NCBI RefSeq assembly: GCF_000702945.1
Contig: NZ_JNLE01000005.1
Span: forward strand, 372,001 to 436,000
DNA: 64,000 bases
Reading direction: 5' to 3'
Source: Clostridium sp. KNHs205
Lineage (GTDB): Bacteria; Bacillota; Clostridia; Lachnospirales; Lachnospiraceae
Within the stretch, counting starts at the first letter, position 1, and each line of letters opens with the position of its first letter. Below, piece by piece: positions 1 through 9,068 of the stretch. A program made the position numbers and the translations under genes. The notes beneath the pieces are model-generated. The model saw only the letters and a program-made list of their open reading frames with translations. It was not told the origin of the DNA and did not search any database.

Positions 1-1
1 T

Positions 2-310
2 GGTGCTTTGATTATTGATACCCCCGGTATGCGAGAACTCGGTATCTGGTCAGCAGACGAAGGCGTAAGCGAAGTATTCTCCGACATTGAGGAGCTGATA
101 GCAAGCTGCCGTTTCCATGACTGCAGTCACAAAACAGAGCCCGGCTGTGCTGTCAAGAAAGCCTTAGCAGAGGGAACTCTTACGAAATCCAGATTTCAAT
201 CCTATTTAAAACTTGAAAAGGAAGCAAGATATACTGCAAAAAAAGCTGCAATGTTTGAGAAAAGACTTCAAAATAATTTAAGCAACTCTAAGAAAAGAAA
301 CAGCAGATAA
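2..310 (+). CDS. rsgA: ribosome small-subunit-dependent GTPase A (RsgA), C-terminal part
   Basis: This is the 3' end of a gene that starts before the window. The visible residues begin in the G-domain with the G3 motif DTPG (GALIIDTPGMRELG), followed by the family zinc-binding segment with the Cys/His cluster FHDCSH...GC and a basic C-terminal tail (KKRNSR). RsgA (YjeQ) is a circularly permuted GTPase that helps mature the 30S ribosomal subunit. The permuted order, with G3 shortly before the zinc finger, is visible here. The frame is open to the first base, so the true start is outside the window. Confidence 0.9.
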   Translation, partial: GALIIDTPGMRELGIWSADEGVSEVFSDIEELIASCRFHDCSHKTEPGCAVKKALAEGTLTKSRFQSYLKLEKEARYTAKKAAMFEKRLQNNLSNSKKRNSR

Positions 311-509
311 TTATTGATTTAAGTGTCTAATTCAATTTTTCATTAAGCCGGAAATTTAACTACCTGAGAAATTTTTCTTTAGGAAATAGTGACAAATCTT
401 CTTAGATAGGGAACTATAATACTTTCAAGCGCACTTTCATTCTTACTATTTCATGCAAATGAATAGAGCGTAGATAGAAATAAGACAATGAATCAATATC
501 CGCAATAAC

Positions 510-621
510 AAAAAAGAGCCGATCTGAAATTTATGAATATTCCTCCATAAGGTAAGCAATTTTTAACTTCCTGCCTTAAGGAGAGTAATAATTCATCCAT
601 CTGAAATCGGTTCTTTTTTTT
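510..621. repeat. long imperfect hairpin, A-tract and T-tract at its ends
   Basis: The left arm begins AAAAAAGAGCCGAT and the right arm ends ATCGGTTCTTTTTTTT. Inside them, ATGAATATTCCTCCATAAGG pairs with CCTTAAGGAGAGTAATAATTCAT, giving one nearly continuous stem of about 50 bp with small bulges. The A-run on the left and T-run on the right let it act as an intrinsic terminator on either strand, after rsgA on plus or after ldh and the repeat array on minus. It is much longer than a normal terminator, so a small structured RNA or a MITE-like element is also possible. Confidence 0.7.
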
Positions 622-906
622 GAGACTTTTCTTGGGTTTTTCCGGGTTTATCTTGAGTCTTTTTTGGGACTTTTCTTGAGGCTTTATCTTGGGGCTTTTC
701 TCGAGGTTTTTCTTTGGCTTTTTCTTGGCTTTTTCTTGACCTTATCTTGGCCTTTTTCTTGCCCTTATCTTGACCTTATCTTGACCTTATCTTGACCTTA
801 TCTTGCCCTTATCTTGACCTTATCTTGCCCTTATCTTGACCTTATCTTGACCTTATCTTGACCTTATCTTGACCTTATCTTGACCTTATCTTGACCTTAT
901 CTTAAT
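620..906. repeat. 11-bp tandem array, consensus TTGACCTTATC, with a decayed flank
   Basis: From about 761 to 906 there are 13 copies in exact 11-bp register (CTTAT anchors at 764, 775, 786 and so on to 896). They differ mainly at one position, TTGACC versus TTGCCC. From about 620 to 760 the array continues as degenerate 11-12-bp units rich in CTTTTCTTGG. It lies between the long hairpin and the 3' end of ldh, starting 21 bp past the ldh stop. The 11-bp period is not a multiple of three, so no repeated peptide is encoded. Confidence 0.9.
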
Positions 907-926
907 CTATAATCCGAATTATTTAA

Positions 927-1877
927 TTACAGTGATAATATCTTACTGGTGTATTCTCTGATGACACCTACAGATTTCTTGAACTTCTCAAGTTCTTCTT
1001 CTGTCAGATGTACTTCCACTACATCACTGACACCACTGCGGTTAAGAATAGAGGGAACGCCGCAGAATACGTCATGTTCTCCAAATTCACCTTCTAACAG
1101 GGTGGATACCGGAATAATCTTATTTTCATCATTTAAGACTGCCTTTATTATTCCTGCCGCTGTAGTTGCAATACCATAGCAGGTGGTACCTTTGATATTA
1201 AGGATATCAAAGCCTACCCGGGTTACTTTATATACAATCTCATCCAGATTGATTTCATCATATTCCTTATTATCGGAAAGAATATCATTAATCCTCTTAC
1301 CGCCTACTGTTACATGGGACCAGGGGCACATCTGGCTGTCTCCGTGCTCACCCATAGTATAACCCTGTACGCTTCTTGGATCCACATTAAAAAGCTCTCC
1401 GATAAAATGCTTTAATCTCGCGGAATCCATGGCTGTACCGGTTCCAATAACCTGATTCTTAGGAAGTCCGGAGATTTTATATACATAATGTGCGATAATA
1501 TCTACCGGATTGGACACAACAATAAAATGTCCCTTAAAGCCAGCTTCCATAATAGGCGTAACAATGGACTTGGCAATTTTTGCTGACAGCTCCAGTGTAT
1601 CCAGTCTTGTCTGTCCGGCTTTTGGAGGTGCTCCGGCTGTGATAACAACAATATCTGCATCTCCACAGTCCTCATAGGTTCCTTGGGTAACTTTGACATT
1701 ACGGTTTAAATATTCTACGCAGTGGCACAGGTCCATTACCTCTCCTCTGGCTTTATCCTTATTAATATCTATAATCATTACCTCATCACATACTCCCTGT
1801 GTTATAAGACTGAAAGCTGTGGATGAGCCAACCATTCCTGCTCCAACGATTACTACCTTGCTTCTGTTAATTGTCAT
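927..1877 (-). CDS. ldh: L-lactate dehydrogenase
   Basis: The 316-residue protein has the normal length for NAD-dependent L-lactate dehydrogenase, which reduces pyruvate to lactate during fermentation. Visible features are the Rossmann motif GAGMVG (residues 12-17), the NAD-binding acidic residue in MIIDIN, the mobile-loop Arg91 in GQTRLD, Asp151 and substrate Arg154 in AMDSARL, and catalytic His178 in GEHGDS. A good ribosome site (AAAGGAG) precedes the ATG. Malate dehydrogenase is the usual alternative, but the loop sequence and overall match favour lactate. The 11-bp tandem array starts 21 bp after the stop codon. Confidence 0.9.
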   Translation of the reverse strand: MTINRSKVVIVGAGMVGSSTAFSLITQGVCDEVMIIDINKDKARGEVMDLCHCVEYLNRNVKVTQGTYEDCGDADIVVITAGAPPKAGQTRLDTLELSAKIAKSIVTPIMEAGFKGHFIVVSNPVDIIAHYVYKISGLPKNQVIGTGTAMDSARLKHFIGELFNVDPRSVQGYTMGEHGDSQMCPWSHVTVGGKRINDILSDNKEYDEINLDEIVYKVTRVGFDILNIKGTTCYGIATTAAGIIKAVLNDENKIIPVSTLLEGEFGEHDVFCGVPSILNRSGVSDVVEVHLTEEELEKFKKSVGVIREYTSKILSL

Positions 1878-1907
1878 TTAAAACTCCTTTCTTATCCTGC
1901 CTGACTG

Positions 1908-3911
1908 CTATTCTTTAAGACATTCGATTCTGTTACGGCCATTTCTCTTGGCCTGATATAGCAGTTTGTCTGCAATACCTACCAGTTCTTTGATACTTTC
2001 TCCCTGATAGCAGGCAAGACCAATGCTTATTGTAACACGAAGTTCCTTATTTTCAAATACATAATTGCTTATACATTCTTTTATTCTCTCAGCCACTTCT
2101 ACAGCACTGCTGGCACCTTTTATACCACTAAGTATAATCATAAATTCTTCACCGCCATAACGGCCGGCAAAGTCACTGCTTCTTAAACAGCTCTGGATAA
2201 TCTCTGAAATTCTAATCAGCACCTGATCCCCCAGCTGATGCCCATAGGTATCATTTACACTTTTAAAATGATCGATGTCTAACATCATAACTGCCAGACC
2301 TGTAGGTTCTTGCTGCTGCCGTACTATTTCTCTGTCCAGTATTTCCAGTATGTACTCATGGTTATGCAGGCTGGTGAGGCTGTCTTTCACTGCTTTTTCC
2401 TTAAATAACTCATTGCTGATTACCAGTTCTTCATTGATTCTTTCTATTTCTGCTTTTTTTCTTGCTAAGAGCTCCTCTTCTTTTTTGCGGTCAGTGATAT
2501 CTCTAGCTACAAATACGAAACCAAAAGCTTCCTTTGCTTCATCTCTGAGGGCAGAGGCTTTTACTTCTGCATACCTGAGTTCACCATCCTTTTTATGATA
2601 TCTTAGCTGCATTTGATTAATTTCATTGTTTAAGTAGCTTTTATTGGACTTATTCCATTGCCTTTCACTGCCCTTTTCTAAAAAGGCAAATATATACTCT
2701 GGAAGTTCTTCCTCTGATATATCGTACCCCAGAAAGTTCTTTATACTTTTACTGCAATAGCTTAACCTGCCTTTCATATCGGTAACCAATACCAGATCAG
2801 GTATGGAATCCATTAATTTACTGAACATTTCTTCGCTTTCCTTAAGCCTCGCTACCGTTTCCTTATGGCGCTTCATTTCCAGCTTCAGTTCTTCCATTGC
2901 CCGAATGTCCTGAGCAATAATCAGATATCCAAGCTCCAGTCCGTTGTCGGTTCCTTTAATGGGAACTATGGTCATGTTAACTGGTATAGTTTCACCCTGT
3001 TTCGTCTTAATGCTTATATTGTAGTGTTTCTTTCTATGAGGTGAGCTCCCCTTTACCCAGGTTCTGAATTGCTTCTGCTCATCGCCTAAGAGCTTTTCAA
3101 ATTTGCTGCTGACAAGGTCTTCTGTCTCATATCCCAGTACCAGCTGTGCCTGCCGGTTTATCTGTATAATTTTCCCCTCTAAGTCAATGAGGAATTCGTA
3201 ATCCATGGTTTCCTTAAATAATTCCTTAATGATTAATTCGTTAGGCGTCAGAAGAAAATTATACTTTCTGATTGCATGGTTTATGCCCAGTATCATAATA
3301 ACACTGAATATCTGCGTACTATTCAAAAAACCCTCTACATACCGTGGTATTACGAATTCACCAATCAGAGCCAGAATATAGGTAATCACCCCTGTTGTTA
3401 CGATTACATATACCTGTTTCTTTACAATAATATGAGGCGTTTTATGCTTCCATACCAGAAGCCGGAGCATGCCGATTAAAGTATAGAGGTAATTATAAAC
3501 CGGATTGCTCAGGTTAAAGAAATGATAAAGGCCCCTTGGCCAGCTCCCTCCAAGAGGAAACACAAATACAGTGAGAACACAGTAGAAAAAAGCCGGAGAA
3601 AATAACAGGATACATTTAATCGGGCTGTATATGAGCCTGTCATCTGTAATTACCAAAATCATAAAGAGCAACAGAGCCGGAAAGAAACACCATCCCAAAG
3701 CCGATAGCTTGTTCCAGAAACTAAAAACATAAAGGTTATCCGTTACTACATAGGCAATGGAATAAGCAAATGCCCAAATTGCCAGGGCGGCTGTAAGCAG
3801 CTGAAAAGCTTTTCCTAACCCTGAATTTTTATTAAGCGTATAGGTGGATATCCCCACAGACAGATAAATAACCCCAGCAATCATTGATAGAAACGACAAT
3901 ACATATTCCAT
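1908..3911 (-). CDS. membrane diguanylate cyclase with 7TM, PAS-PAS and GGDEF
   Basis: This 667-residue protein has about seven N-terminal membrane segments (residues 5-215) of the type found in 7TM sensor kinases. Two PAS domains follow (about 230-350 and 365-485, the second ending in a PAC-like FVARDITDRK), then a GGDEF domain (about 505-667). The active-site signature is GGEEF at 586-590. An RSSD inhibitory site (577-580) lies five residues before it, so product feedback by c-di-GMP is expected. It should make c-di-GMP in response to an unknown membrane or PAS signal. It lies 30 bp upstream of ldh on the same strand, so read-through is possible. Confidence 0.88.
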   Translation of the reverse strand: MEYVLSFLSMIAGVIYLSVGISTYTLNKNSGLGKAFQLLTAALAIWAFAYSIAYVVTDNLYVFSFWNKLSALGWCFFPALLLFMILVITDDRLIYSPIKCILLFSPAFFYCVLTVFVFPLGGSWPRGLYHFFNLSNPVYNYLYTLIGMLRLLVWKHKTPHIIVKKQVYVIVTTGVITYILALIGEFVIPRYVEGFLNSTQIFSVIMILGINHAIRKYNFLLTPNELIIKELFKETMDYEFLIDLEGKIIQINRQAQLVLGYETEDLVSSKFEKLLGDEQKQFRTWVKGSSPHRKKHYNISIKTKQGETIPVNMTIVPIKGTDNGLELGYLIIAQDIRAMEELKLEMKRHKETVARLKESEEMFSKLMDSIPDLVLVTDMKGRLSYCSKSIKNFLGYDISEEELPEYIFAFLEKGSERQWNKSNKSYLNNEINQMQLRYHKKDGELRYAEVKASALRDEAKEAFGFVFVARDITDRKKEEELLARKKAEIERINEELVISNELFKEKAVKDSLTSLHNHEYILEILDREIVRQQQEPTGLAVMMLDIDHFKSVNDTYGHQLGDQVLIRISEIIQSCLRSSDFAGRYGGEEFMIILSGIKGASSAVEVAERIKECISNYVFENKELRVTISIGLACYQGESIKELVGIADKLLYQAKRNGRNRIECLKE

Positions 3912-4100
3912 TTTAATCCGTCCTCGGCTCTGAATTTTTACGAAAATCTTAAGATTACTATAACAGAATTAATAATGGTAATCAATTCGTAACAGCTGAA
4001 AATCGAGCTATCCTGACCTATTATTTTTATCAATGAATCGTTCCGGCTAATCCTTTCTATATCTGAAAGCATTAAAAAGGCTTCACTTCCATAAAAGCAT

Positions 4101-4137
4101 AAAAATCACCCCGGGTCAGCACATTTGCCGGGGTGAT
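4101..4137 (-). terminator. intrinsic terminator of purL
   Basis: ATCACCCCGG (4105-4114) pairs perfectly with CCGGGGTGAT (4128-4137) around a 13-nt loop. Read on the minus strand, the stem is followed by TTTTT. It lies about 40 bp after the purL stop. Confidence 0.85.
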
Positions 4138-4176
4138 CTGTAATACAATTTAACATATGTTTCTAAGCTTATAAAG

Positions 4177-7100
4177 TTATTTGAAATACTCAACACCGGA
4201 TTCAAAGATATACTGGTCCCGGTTGCCGGTAATATTTACAGCAACTCCTTTACCTTTTCTTTCCGAATGCGTCATCTTACCAAGAACTCTTCCATCAGGA
4301 CTTGTGATACCCTCTATGGCGTAATAAGAACCATTGGGATTGAACTCCTCGCTCATTGCAGGATTTCCGCTTAAATCCACATACTGGGTAGCAACCTGTC
4401 CTGCTGCAAATAGCTTACTTATCCATTCCTGGTTTGCAACAAATCTTCCTTCCCCATGAGAGGTAGGGATTGCATAGGTTCCGCCAAGTTCTGCCCTCTT
4501 AAGCCAGGGTGATTTATTGGATACAACTTTTGTATATACATACTTGGAAACATGGCGTCCGATATGATTGGTAGTTAACGTAGGGGAATCCTCCTTTTGA
4601 GGAGTAATCTCACCGTAAGGCACCAGCCCCAGTTTGATAATAGCCTGGAAGCCGTTACAGATACCAAGTGCCAGACCATCTCTTTTCTTTAAGAGATCAT
4701 CAACTGCTTCCTTTAATTTTGCATTCTGAAAGGCAGTGGCAATAAACTTACCGGAACCATCGGGTTCATCACCTGCTGAAAATCCGCCGGGGAACATGAT
4801 TATCTGCGCTTCCTTCACTGCCTTAACGAATCTGTCAACTGATTCCTCAATACTTCCCGGTGTAAGGTTACGGAATACTACAATATCTGCTGTAGCACCT
4901 GCCGCCTCAAAAGCCAGGGCAGAATCGTATTCACAATTGGTCCCCGGAAATACAGGAATAAATACTCTGGGTTTTGCTATTTTTTCTTTTGTATAATAGA
5001 TAGTCTTCTTTTCTTCGTAAATACCTGTATCAATTAAGGTCTCCTTCACTCCGGAGGAGGTAGGAAATACTTTTTCCAAAGAATTTTCCCAGCTGTGCTG
5101 TGCTTCTTTCAGTTCCACCTTAGCTTCTTTATAAGTAAATGTCTTATCAGCCGTAACTTCACCTACATAGAGAAAGTTTAATTCAGAGGTCCTTATGGCT
5201 GCCAGACCTTCCTCTTTCACTTCCAGAAGCAGGGCACCATATGCCGGCGCAAAAAGCTCCTCTTCTGTCAGTTCCTTCTGAAAAGCAATACCGAATTTGT
5301 TTCCAAAAGCCATCTTACTTGCTGCCTCAGCTATACCAAAAGCTCCGGGAGCGTATGCTGCTGACACAAGTCCTTTGTTCATAAGTTCATGAACCTTTTC
5401 ATAGGAGGCCTTGATTGACTCATAAGCCGGCAGATCGTAGTCGTCCTTCTCTGCCAGGACTGCGATTAAGTAAGAGCCTGCTTCTTTTATTTCTCCGGTA
5501 ATAACCTGAGAAGCTTTTGTTATTGCTACGGCAAAGGATACAAGGGTAGGAGGTACATCAATGTCCTGGAAGGTTCCGGACATACTGTCTTTGCCGCCAA
5601 TAGAAGCAAGCCCTAAGCTTAACTGAGCTTCATAAGCTCCCAGTAATGCTGCCAGAGGTTCTCCCCAGCGTTTGGCATCGTCTCCCAGTCTCTTAAAATA
5701 TTCCTGGAAGGTGAAATAAATAGTTTTATAATCTCCGCCGGATGCAACTATCTTTGCAACAGAGGAGAGGATGGCATACACCGCACCATGATATGGGCTC
5801 CAGCTGGATAAGAAGGGATCAAAACCATAGCTCATCAAGGTAACGGTATCGCATTCGCCTTTTAAGGAGGGAAGCTTTGCCGCCATGGTCTGTACCGGTG
5901 TGGTCTGGTATTTACCGCCATAGGGCATCGTAACCGTTGCAGTTCCGATAGAGCTGTCGAACATCTCTACCAGTCCCTTTTTGGAGCAGCTGTTAAGGTC
6001 ACTCAATACCTTAAGCAGCTTAGTTCTAAAGGAAAAACTCTCAGCTGTCCTGGAACCCTCTGACTTTCTGTCATAAAAGCTGCTGCCTTTTTTAAAATAA
6101 TTATCCTGGACTTCAGGAGGTGTTACCACAACCTCTGTTTCCTGATGAGCACCGTTGGTATTTAGAAACTCTCTGGATATATTAACAATCTCCTTGCCTC
6201 TCCATACCATAACAAGTCTGGGCTCTTCCGTGACTTCCGCCACAAGAGTTGCTTCCAGGTTCTCTTCCTCTGCATACTGAAGCAGTGCTTCTACATCTCC
6301 TGCATCCGCTACCAGTGCCATTCTCTCCTGGGACTCGGATATCGCAAGCTCTGTACCATCAAGTCCGGCATATTTCTTAGGGACCTTGTCCAGATCAATA
6401 AACAATCCGTCTGCCAGTTCTCCGATTGCAACCGCCACACCGCCGGCCCCAAAATCATTGCATTTCTTAATCAGCCTGCTGACTTCCTCCCTGCGGAAAA
6501 GTCTTTGAAGCTTTCTTTCGGTAGGTGCATTTCCTTTCTGAACTTCCGCTCCGCAGGTTTCAATGGAGGCTTCCGTATGCACCTTGGAAGAGCCTGTAGC
6601 ACCGCCGCAGCCATCTCTTCCGGTTCTTCCTCCCAGAAGGATTATCCTGTCACCCGGTTCGGAGGACATTCGCATAACGTTCTTTCTGGGAGCAGCCCCC
6701 ATTACAGCACCGATTTCCATTCTCTTTGCCACATAACCCGGATGATAGATTTCATCAACCAGTCCGGTAGCAAGTCCTATCTGATTACCGTAAGAGCTGT
6801 AGCCGCTTGCCGCGCCGGTTACGATCTTTCTCTGAGGGAGCTTTCCCTTAAGCGTATCTTCAATAGCCACTCTCGGGTCTGCTGCACCGGTAACTCTCAT
6901 TGCCTGATAGACGTAACCTCTGCCGGATAAGGGATCTCTTATGGCACCGCCCAGGCAGGTGGCAGCACCACCAAAGGGTTCTATCTCAGTGGGATGGTTA
7001 TGGGTCTCATTCTTAAAGAATACCAGCCACTCCTCATTCTTTCCTTCAATTTCAACGGGAACAATAATGGAGCAGGCATTGATTTCCTCACTTTCCTCCA

Positions 7101-7983
7101 TTTCCTTAAGCTTCCCCTGGCTCTTCAGCTTTTTCATAGCCATAAGGGCTATATCCATCAAGGACATATATTTATCCTCTCTGCCCTGATACAATTCCTT
7201 ATGATCTTTTTGATATCTTAGAAATGATTCTTCAAGAGGTTTTTTAAAATACCCGTCTTCAATCTTTACCTTGGTAAGCTCTGTAAGAAAGGTTGTATGT
7301 CTGCAGTGATCAGACCAATAGGTGTCGAGAACTTTGATTTCCGTAAGAGAGGGATCTCTTTTCTCCTCTGATGCAAAATACTTCTGTACATGAAGAAAAT
7401 CCTTGATGGTCATGGCAAGGTTAAGGGATTTATAAAAGTCCTTTAGCTCCTCACTGTTCATACCGGTAAAACCTGCCAGAACAGCTACATCCTCCGGTTC
7501 ATTATAAGTGGTTTCAAGAGTTTGAGGTTTCGAAAGCTTTGCTTCCCTGGAGTCTACGGGATTGATGCAATAGGCTTTGATTTTCTGGAATTCTTCTTCC
7601 GTCAGATTACCGGATAATACATAGGTGGTTGCACAGTTAATTACCGGAGCTTCCTTGGGAGACAATAATTTCACACATTGAACGGCAGAATCTGCTCTCT
7701 GATCGAACTGACCGGGAAGATATTCTACAGAAAATACGAAATCCTTCTCTTCCTTCGGAAATTCTTCGGTGAACAGAAGGTCTACGGGAGGTTCAGAAAA
7801 TACCGTACCTAAAGCTCTCTCTATGGTCTCCTCGCTGATATTCTCAAGGTCATATCGGTTCAATACCCGAACCTGTTTTAAACTTCCTATTGCAAGGTAA
7901 TTTTCTATCTCTTCCAGTAATTCCTGTGCTCTAACGGCATATGCCGGTTTCTTCTCTACATAAATTCTTCTGACGCTGCTCAT
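4177..7983 (-). CDS. purL: phosphoribosylformylglycinamidine synthase, single-chain PurL
   Basis: This enzyme converts FGAR, glutamine and ATP to FGAM in de novo purine synthesis. The protein of about 1268 residues is the fused, single-chain type: N-terminal PurS-like region, two AIR-synthase-like halves (GASGYSSYGNQIG, GGRTGRDGCGGATGSS), and a C-terminal class I glutamine amidotransferase. The amidotransferase shows the oxyanion strand FPGGFSAGDE, nucleophile Cys in ALGICNGFQ, and His-Glu in MTHSERKGKG. The start is ATG 7983, because GGAGG lies six bases before it; an in-frame ATG 48 bases upstream lacks such a site. Most Gram-positives use split PurS/PurQ/PurL, so the long form is notable but common in clostridia. 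Confidence 0.95.
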   Translation of the reverse strand: MSSVRRIYVEKKPAYAVRAQELLEEIENYLAIGSLKQVRVLNRYDLENISEETIERALGTVFSEPPVDLLFTEEFPKEEKDFVFSVEYLPGQFDQRADSAVQCVKLLSPKEAPVINCATTYVLSGNLTEEEFQKIKAYCINPVDSREAKLSKPQTLETTYNEPEDVAVLAGFTGMNSEELKDFYKSLNLAMTIKDFLHVQKYFASEEKRDPSLTEIKVLDTYWSDHCRHTTFLTELTKVKIEDGYFKKPLEESFLRYQKDHKELYQGREDKYMSLMDIALMAMKKLKSQGKLKEMEESEEINACSIIVPVEIEGKNEEWLVFFKNETHNHPTEIEPFGGAATCLGGAIRDPLSGRGYVYQAMRVTGAADPRVAIEDTLKGKLPQRKIVTGAASGYSSYGNQIGLATGLVDEIYHPGYVAKRMEIGAVMGAAPRKNVMRMSSEPGDRIILLGGRTGRDGCGGATGSSKVHTEASIETCGAEVQKGNAPTERKLQRLFRREEVSRLIKKCNDFGAGGVAVAIGELADGLFIDLDKVPKKYAGLDGTELAISESQERMALVADAGDVEALLQYAEEENLEATLVAEVTEEPRLVMVWRGKEIVNISREFLNTNGAHQETEVVVTPPEVQDNYFKKGSSFYDRKSEGSRTAESFSFRTKLLKVLSDLNSCSKKGLVEMFDSSIGTATVTMPYGGKYQTTPVQTMAAKLPSLKGECDTVTLMSYGFDPFLSSWSPYHGAVYAILSSVAKIVASGGDYKTIYFTFQEYFKRLGDDAKRWGEPLAALLGAYEAQLSLGLASIGGKDSMSGTFQDIDVPPTLVSFAVAITKASQVITGEIKEAGSYLIAVLAEKDDYDLPAYESIKASYEKVHELMNKGLVSAAYAPGAFGIAEAASKMAFGNKFGIAFQKELTEEELFAPAYGALLLEVKEEGLAAIRTSELNFLYVGEVTADKTFTYKEAKVELKEAQHSWENSLEKVFPTSSGVKETLIDTGIYEEKKTIYYTKEKIAKPRVFIPVFPGTNCEYDSALAFEAAGATADIVVFRNLTPGSIEESVDRFVKAVKEAQIIMFPGGFSAGDEPDGSGKFIATAFQNAKLKEAVDDLLKKRDGLALGICNGFQAIIKLGLVPYGEITPQKEDSPTLTTNHIGRHVSKYVYTKVVSNKSPWLKRAELGGTYAIPTSHGEGRFVANQEWISKLFAAGQVATQYVDLSGNPAMSEEFNPNGSYYAIEGITSPDGRVLGKMTHSERKGKGVAVNITGNRDQYIFESGVEYFK

Positions 7984-8432
7984 GTTGTTCCTCCATTCCC
8001 ATCTTTGCTCACGTTTTCCTTCAACTGTCACTGAATGCTACTCTAAGGCTGCTGCTGATATTTAACCTATATGCTGCTTTTCTATTTTCCAAAACGGCAG
8101 GATTTTCTCCGTCATACCTCTGTTACAGGGATATCATAATTCTACTGCCATAAAATCTTACCTCATTATAACACAGCTGTTTTTATAATTGAAATTAATA
8201 TATATTAAAGTGTTAATAAGCCTGCCTAATGTTTACATGAAAAAAATTCATCTTATACTATTTATTATAAAACTTTTTGCCTTCATAATACGTCTTATAA
8301 ATAGAAGACAACACATGCATGCCCGTTACTTCAAATAATAACACGTTTCCGCTTTTAGAGCCAGTGGTGAGTACAGACAATCTGATTTTCCACAACCCTG
8401 AATTTCTCTGAACAGCGGATTGAGAGGATACT
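7984..8432. other. intergenic region between purL and the sigma-factor gene
   Basis: This 449-bp divergent spacer holds the predicted purL promoter and a purL leader of roughly 175 nt. I compared the leader with purine, ZTP, PRPP/guanidine and TPP riboswitch patterns and saw none. It does contain weak complementary segments (GGCAG...CTGCC, CCTGT...ACAGG). No convincing small gene is present. No clear ECF-type promoter (AAC...CGT) is visible upstream of the sigma gene. Confidence 0.5.
8165..8193 (-). promoter_or_regulatory. predicted purL promoter
   Basis: Read on the minus strand, TTCAAT (8188-8193) and a perfect TATAAT (8165-8170) are separated by 17 bp. The -35 is weak but the -10 and spacing are consensus. 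It would start a leader of about 175 nt. Confidence 0.5.
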
Positions 8433-8927
8433 ATGAAACTCCATATCACCTATGAAGAATTAGCTGAGTTTATCCTTCATAATCAGGACAATTATTACAG
8501 ACTGGCCTTTAGCTATGTAAGAAGCAGAGAAGATGCTCTGGACATTGTACAGGAGTCCATTGTCAGGGCCTTTTCCTCCCGAAGAGCCTTAAAGGAGGCT
8601 TCTTATGTAAAGTCCTGGTTCTATCGGATAGTCATAAACACTTCCCTGGATTTTATAAGAAAAAATAAGAAATATGCTTATCTGGATGAGGCTGAATGGG
8701 AGCATTTAGATTATCATACGGAGGACTCTTATGAAGACCTGGATCTTCATAAGGCCTTGGAGAGATTATCTCCTGAGAGCCGTATTATTATTATCCTGCG
8801 ATACTTTGAAGATTTAAAACTGCAGGAAATCGCGCTGATTCTTGGAAAAAATGAAAACACAGTGAAAACGAAGCTCTATGCCGCTCTGAAAAAGCTTAAA
8901 ATGGAATTGAAGGCGGAGGAAACTTGA
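8433..8927 (+). CDS. ECF RNA polymerase sigma factor (SigV-like)
   Basis: The 164-residue protein has the two-domain plan of ECF sigma factors. Region 2 (about residues 18-85) includes the DALDIVQESIVRAF helix. Region 4 (about 105-160) includes ALILGKNENTVKTKLYAALKKLK. A GAGAGGA ribosome site precedes the ATG. The next gene encodes a membrane anti-sigma factor of the RsiV type, so this is a sigma/anti-sigma pair responding to an envelope signal; in Bacillus subtilis and Clostridioides difficile the similar pair responds to lysozyme. Family membership is clear; the specific signal is inference. Confidence 0.9.
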   Translation: MKLHITYEELAEFILHNQDNYYRLAFSYVRSREDALDIVQESIVRAFSSRRALKEASYVKSWFYRIVINTSLDFIRKNKKYAYLDEAEWEHLDYHTEDSYEDLDLHKALERLSPESRIIIILRYFEDLKLQEIALILGKNENTVKTKLYAALKKLKMELKAEET

Positions 8928-9068
8928 AGGACAAAACCATAGCTTTCATTAAAGTAAATAACCTTGCGCTTAAGTAGACAGATGGAGTCAGGTTATAATA
9001 AAAATTGTTTATTTAACTACGGATTCAGAAATATCGTTGAAGATTTGCCATTCACGAAAGGAGTAAAT

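Noticed and set aside
7984..8165. Purine, ZTP or PRPP/guanidine riboswitch in the purL leader.
   Set aside because: The leader has some pairing but none of the conserved core motifs of these riboswitches.
8258..8449. 63-codon frame on the minus strand, and a GAGAGGA-like site nearby.
   Set aside because: It overlaps the sigma-factor start and promoter area, and has no matching ribosome site or homology I recognise.
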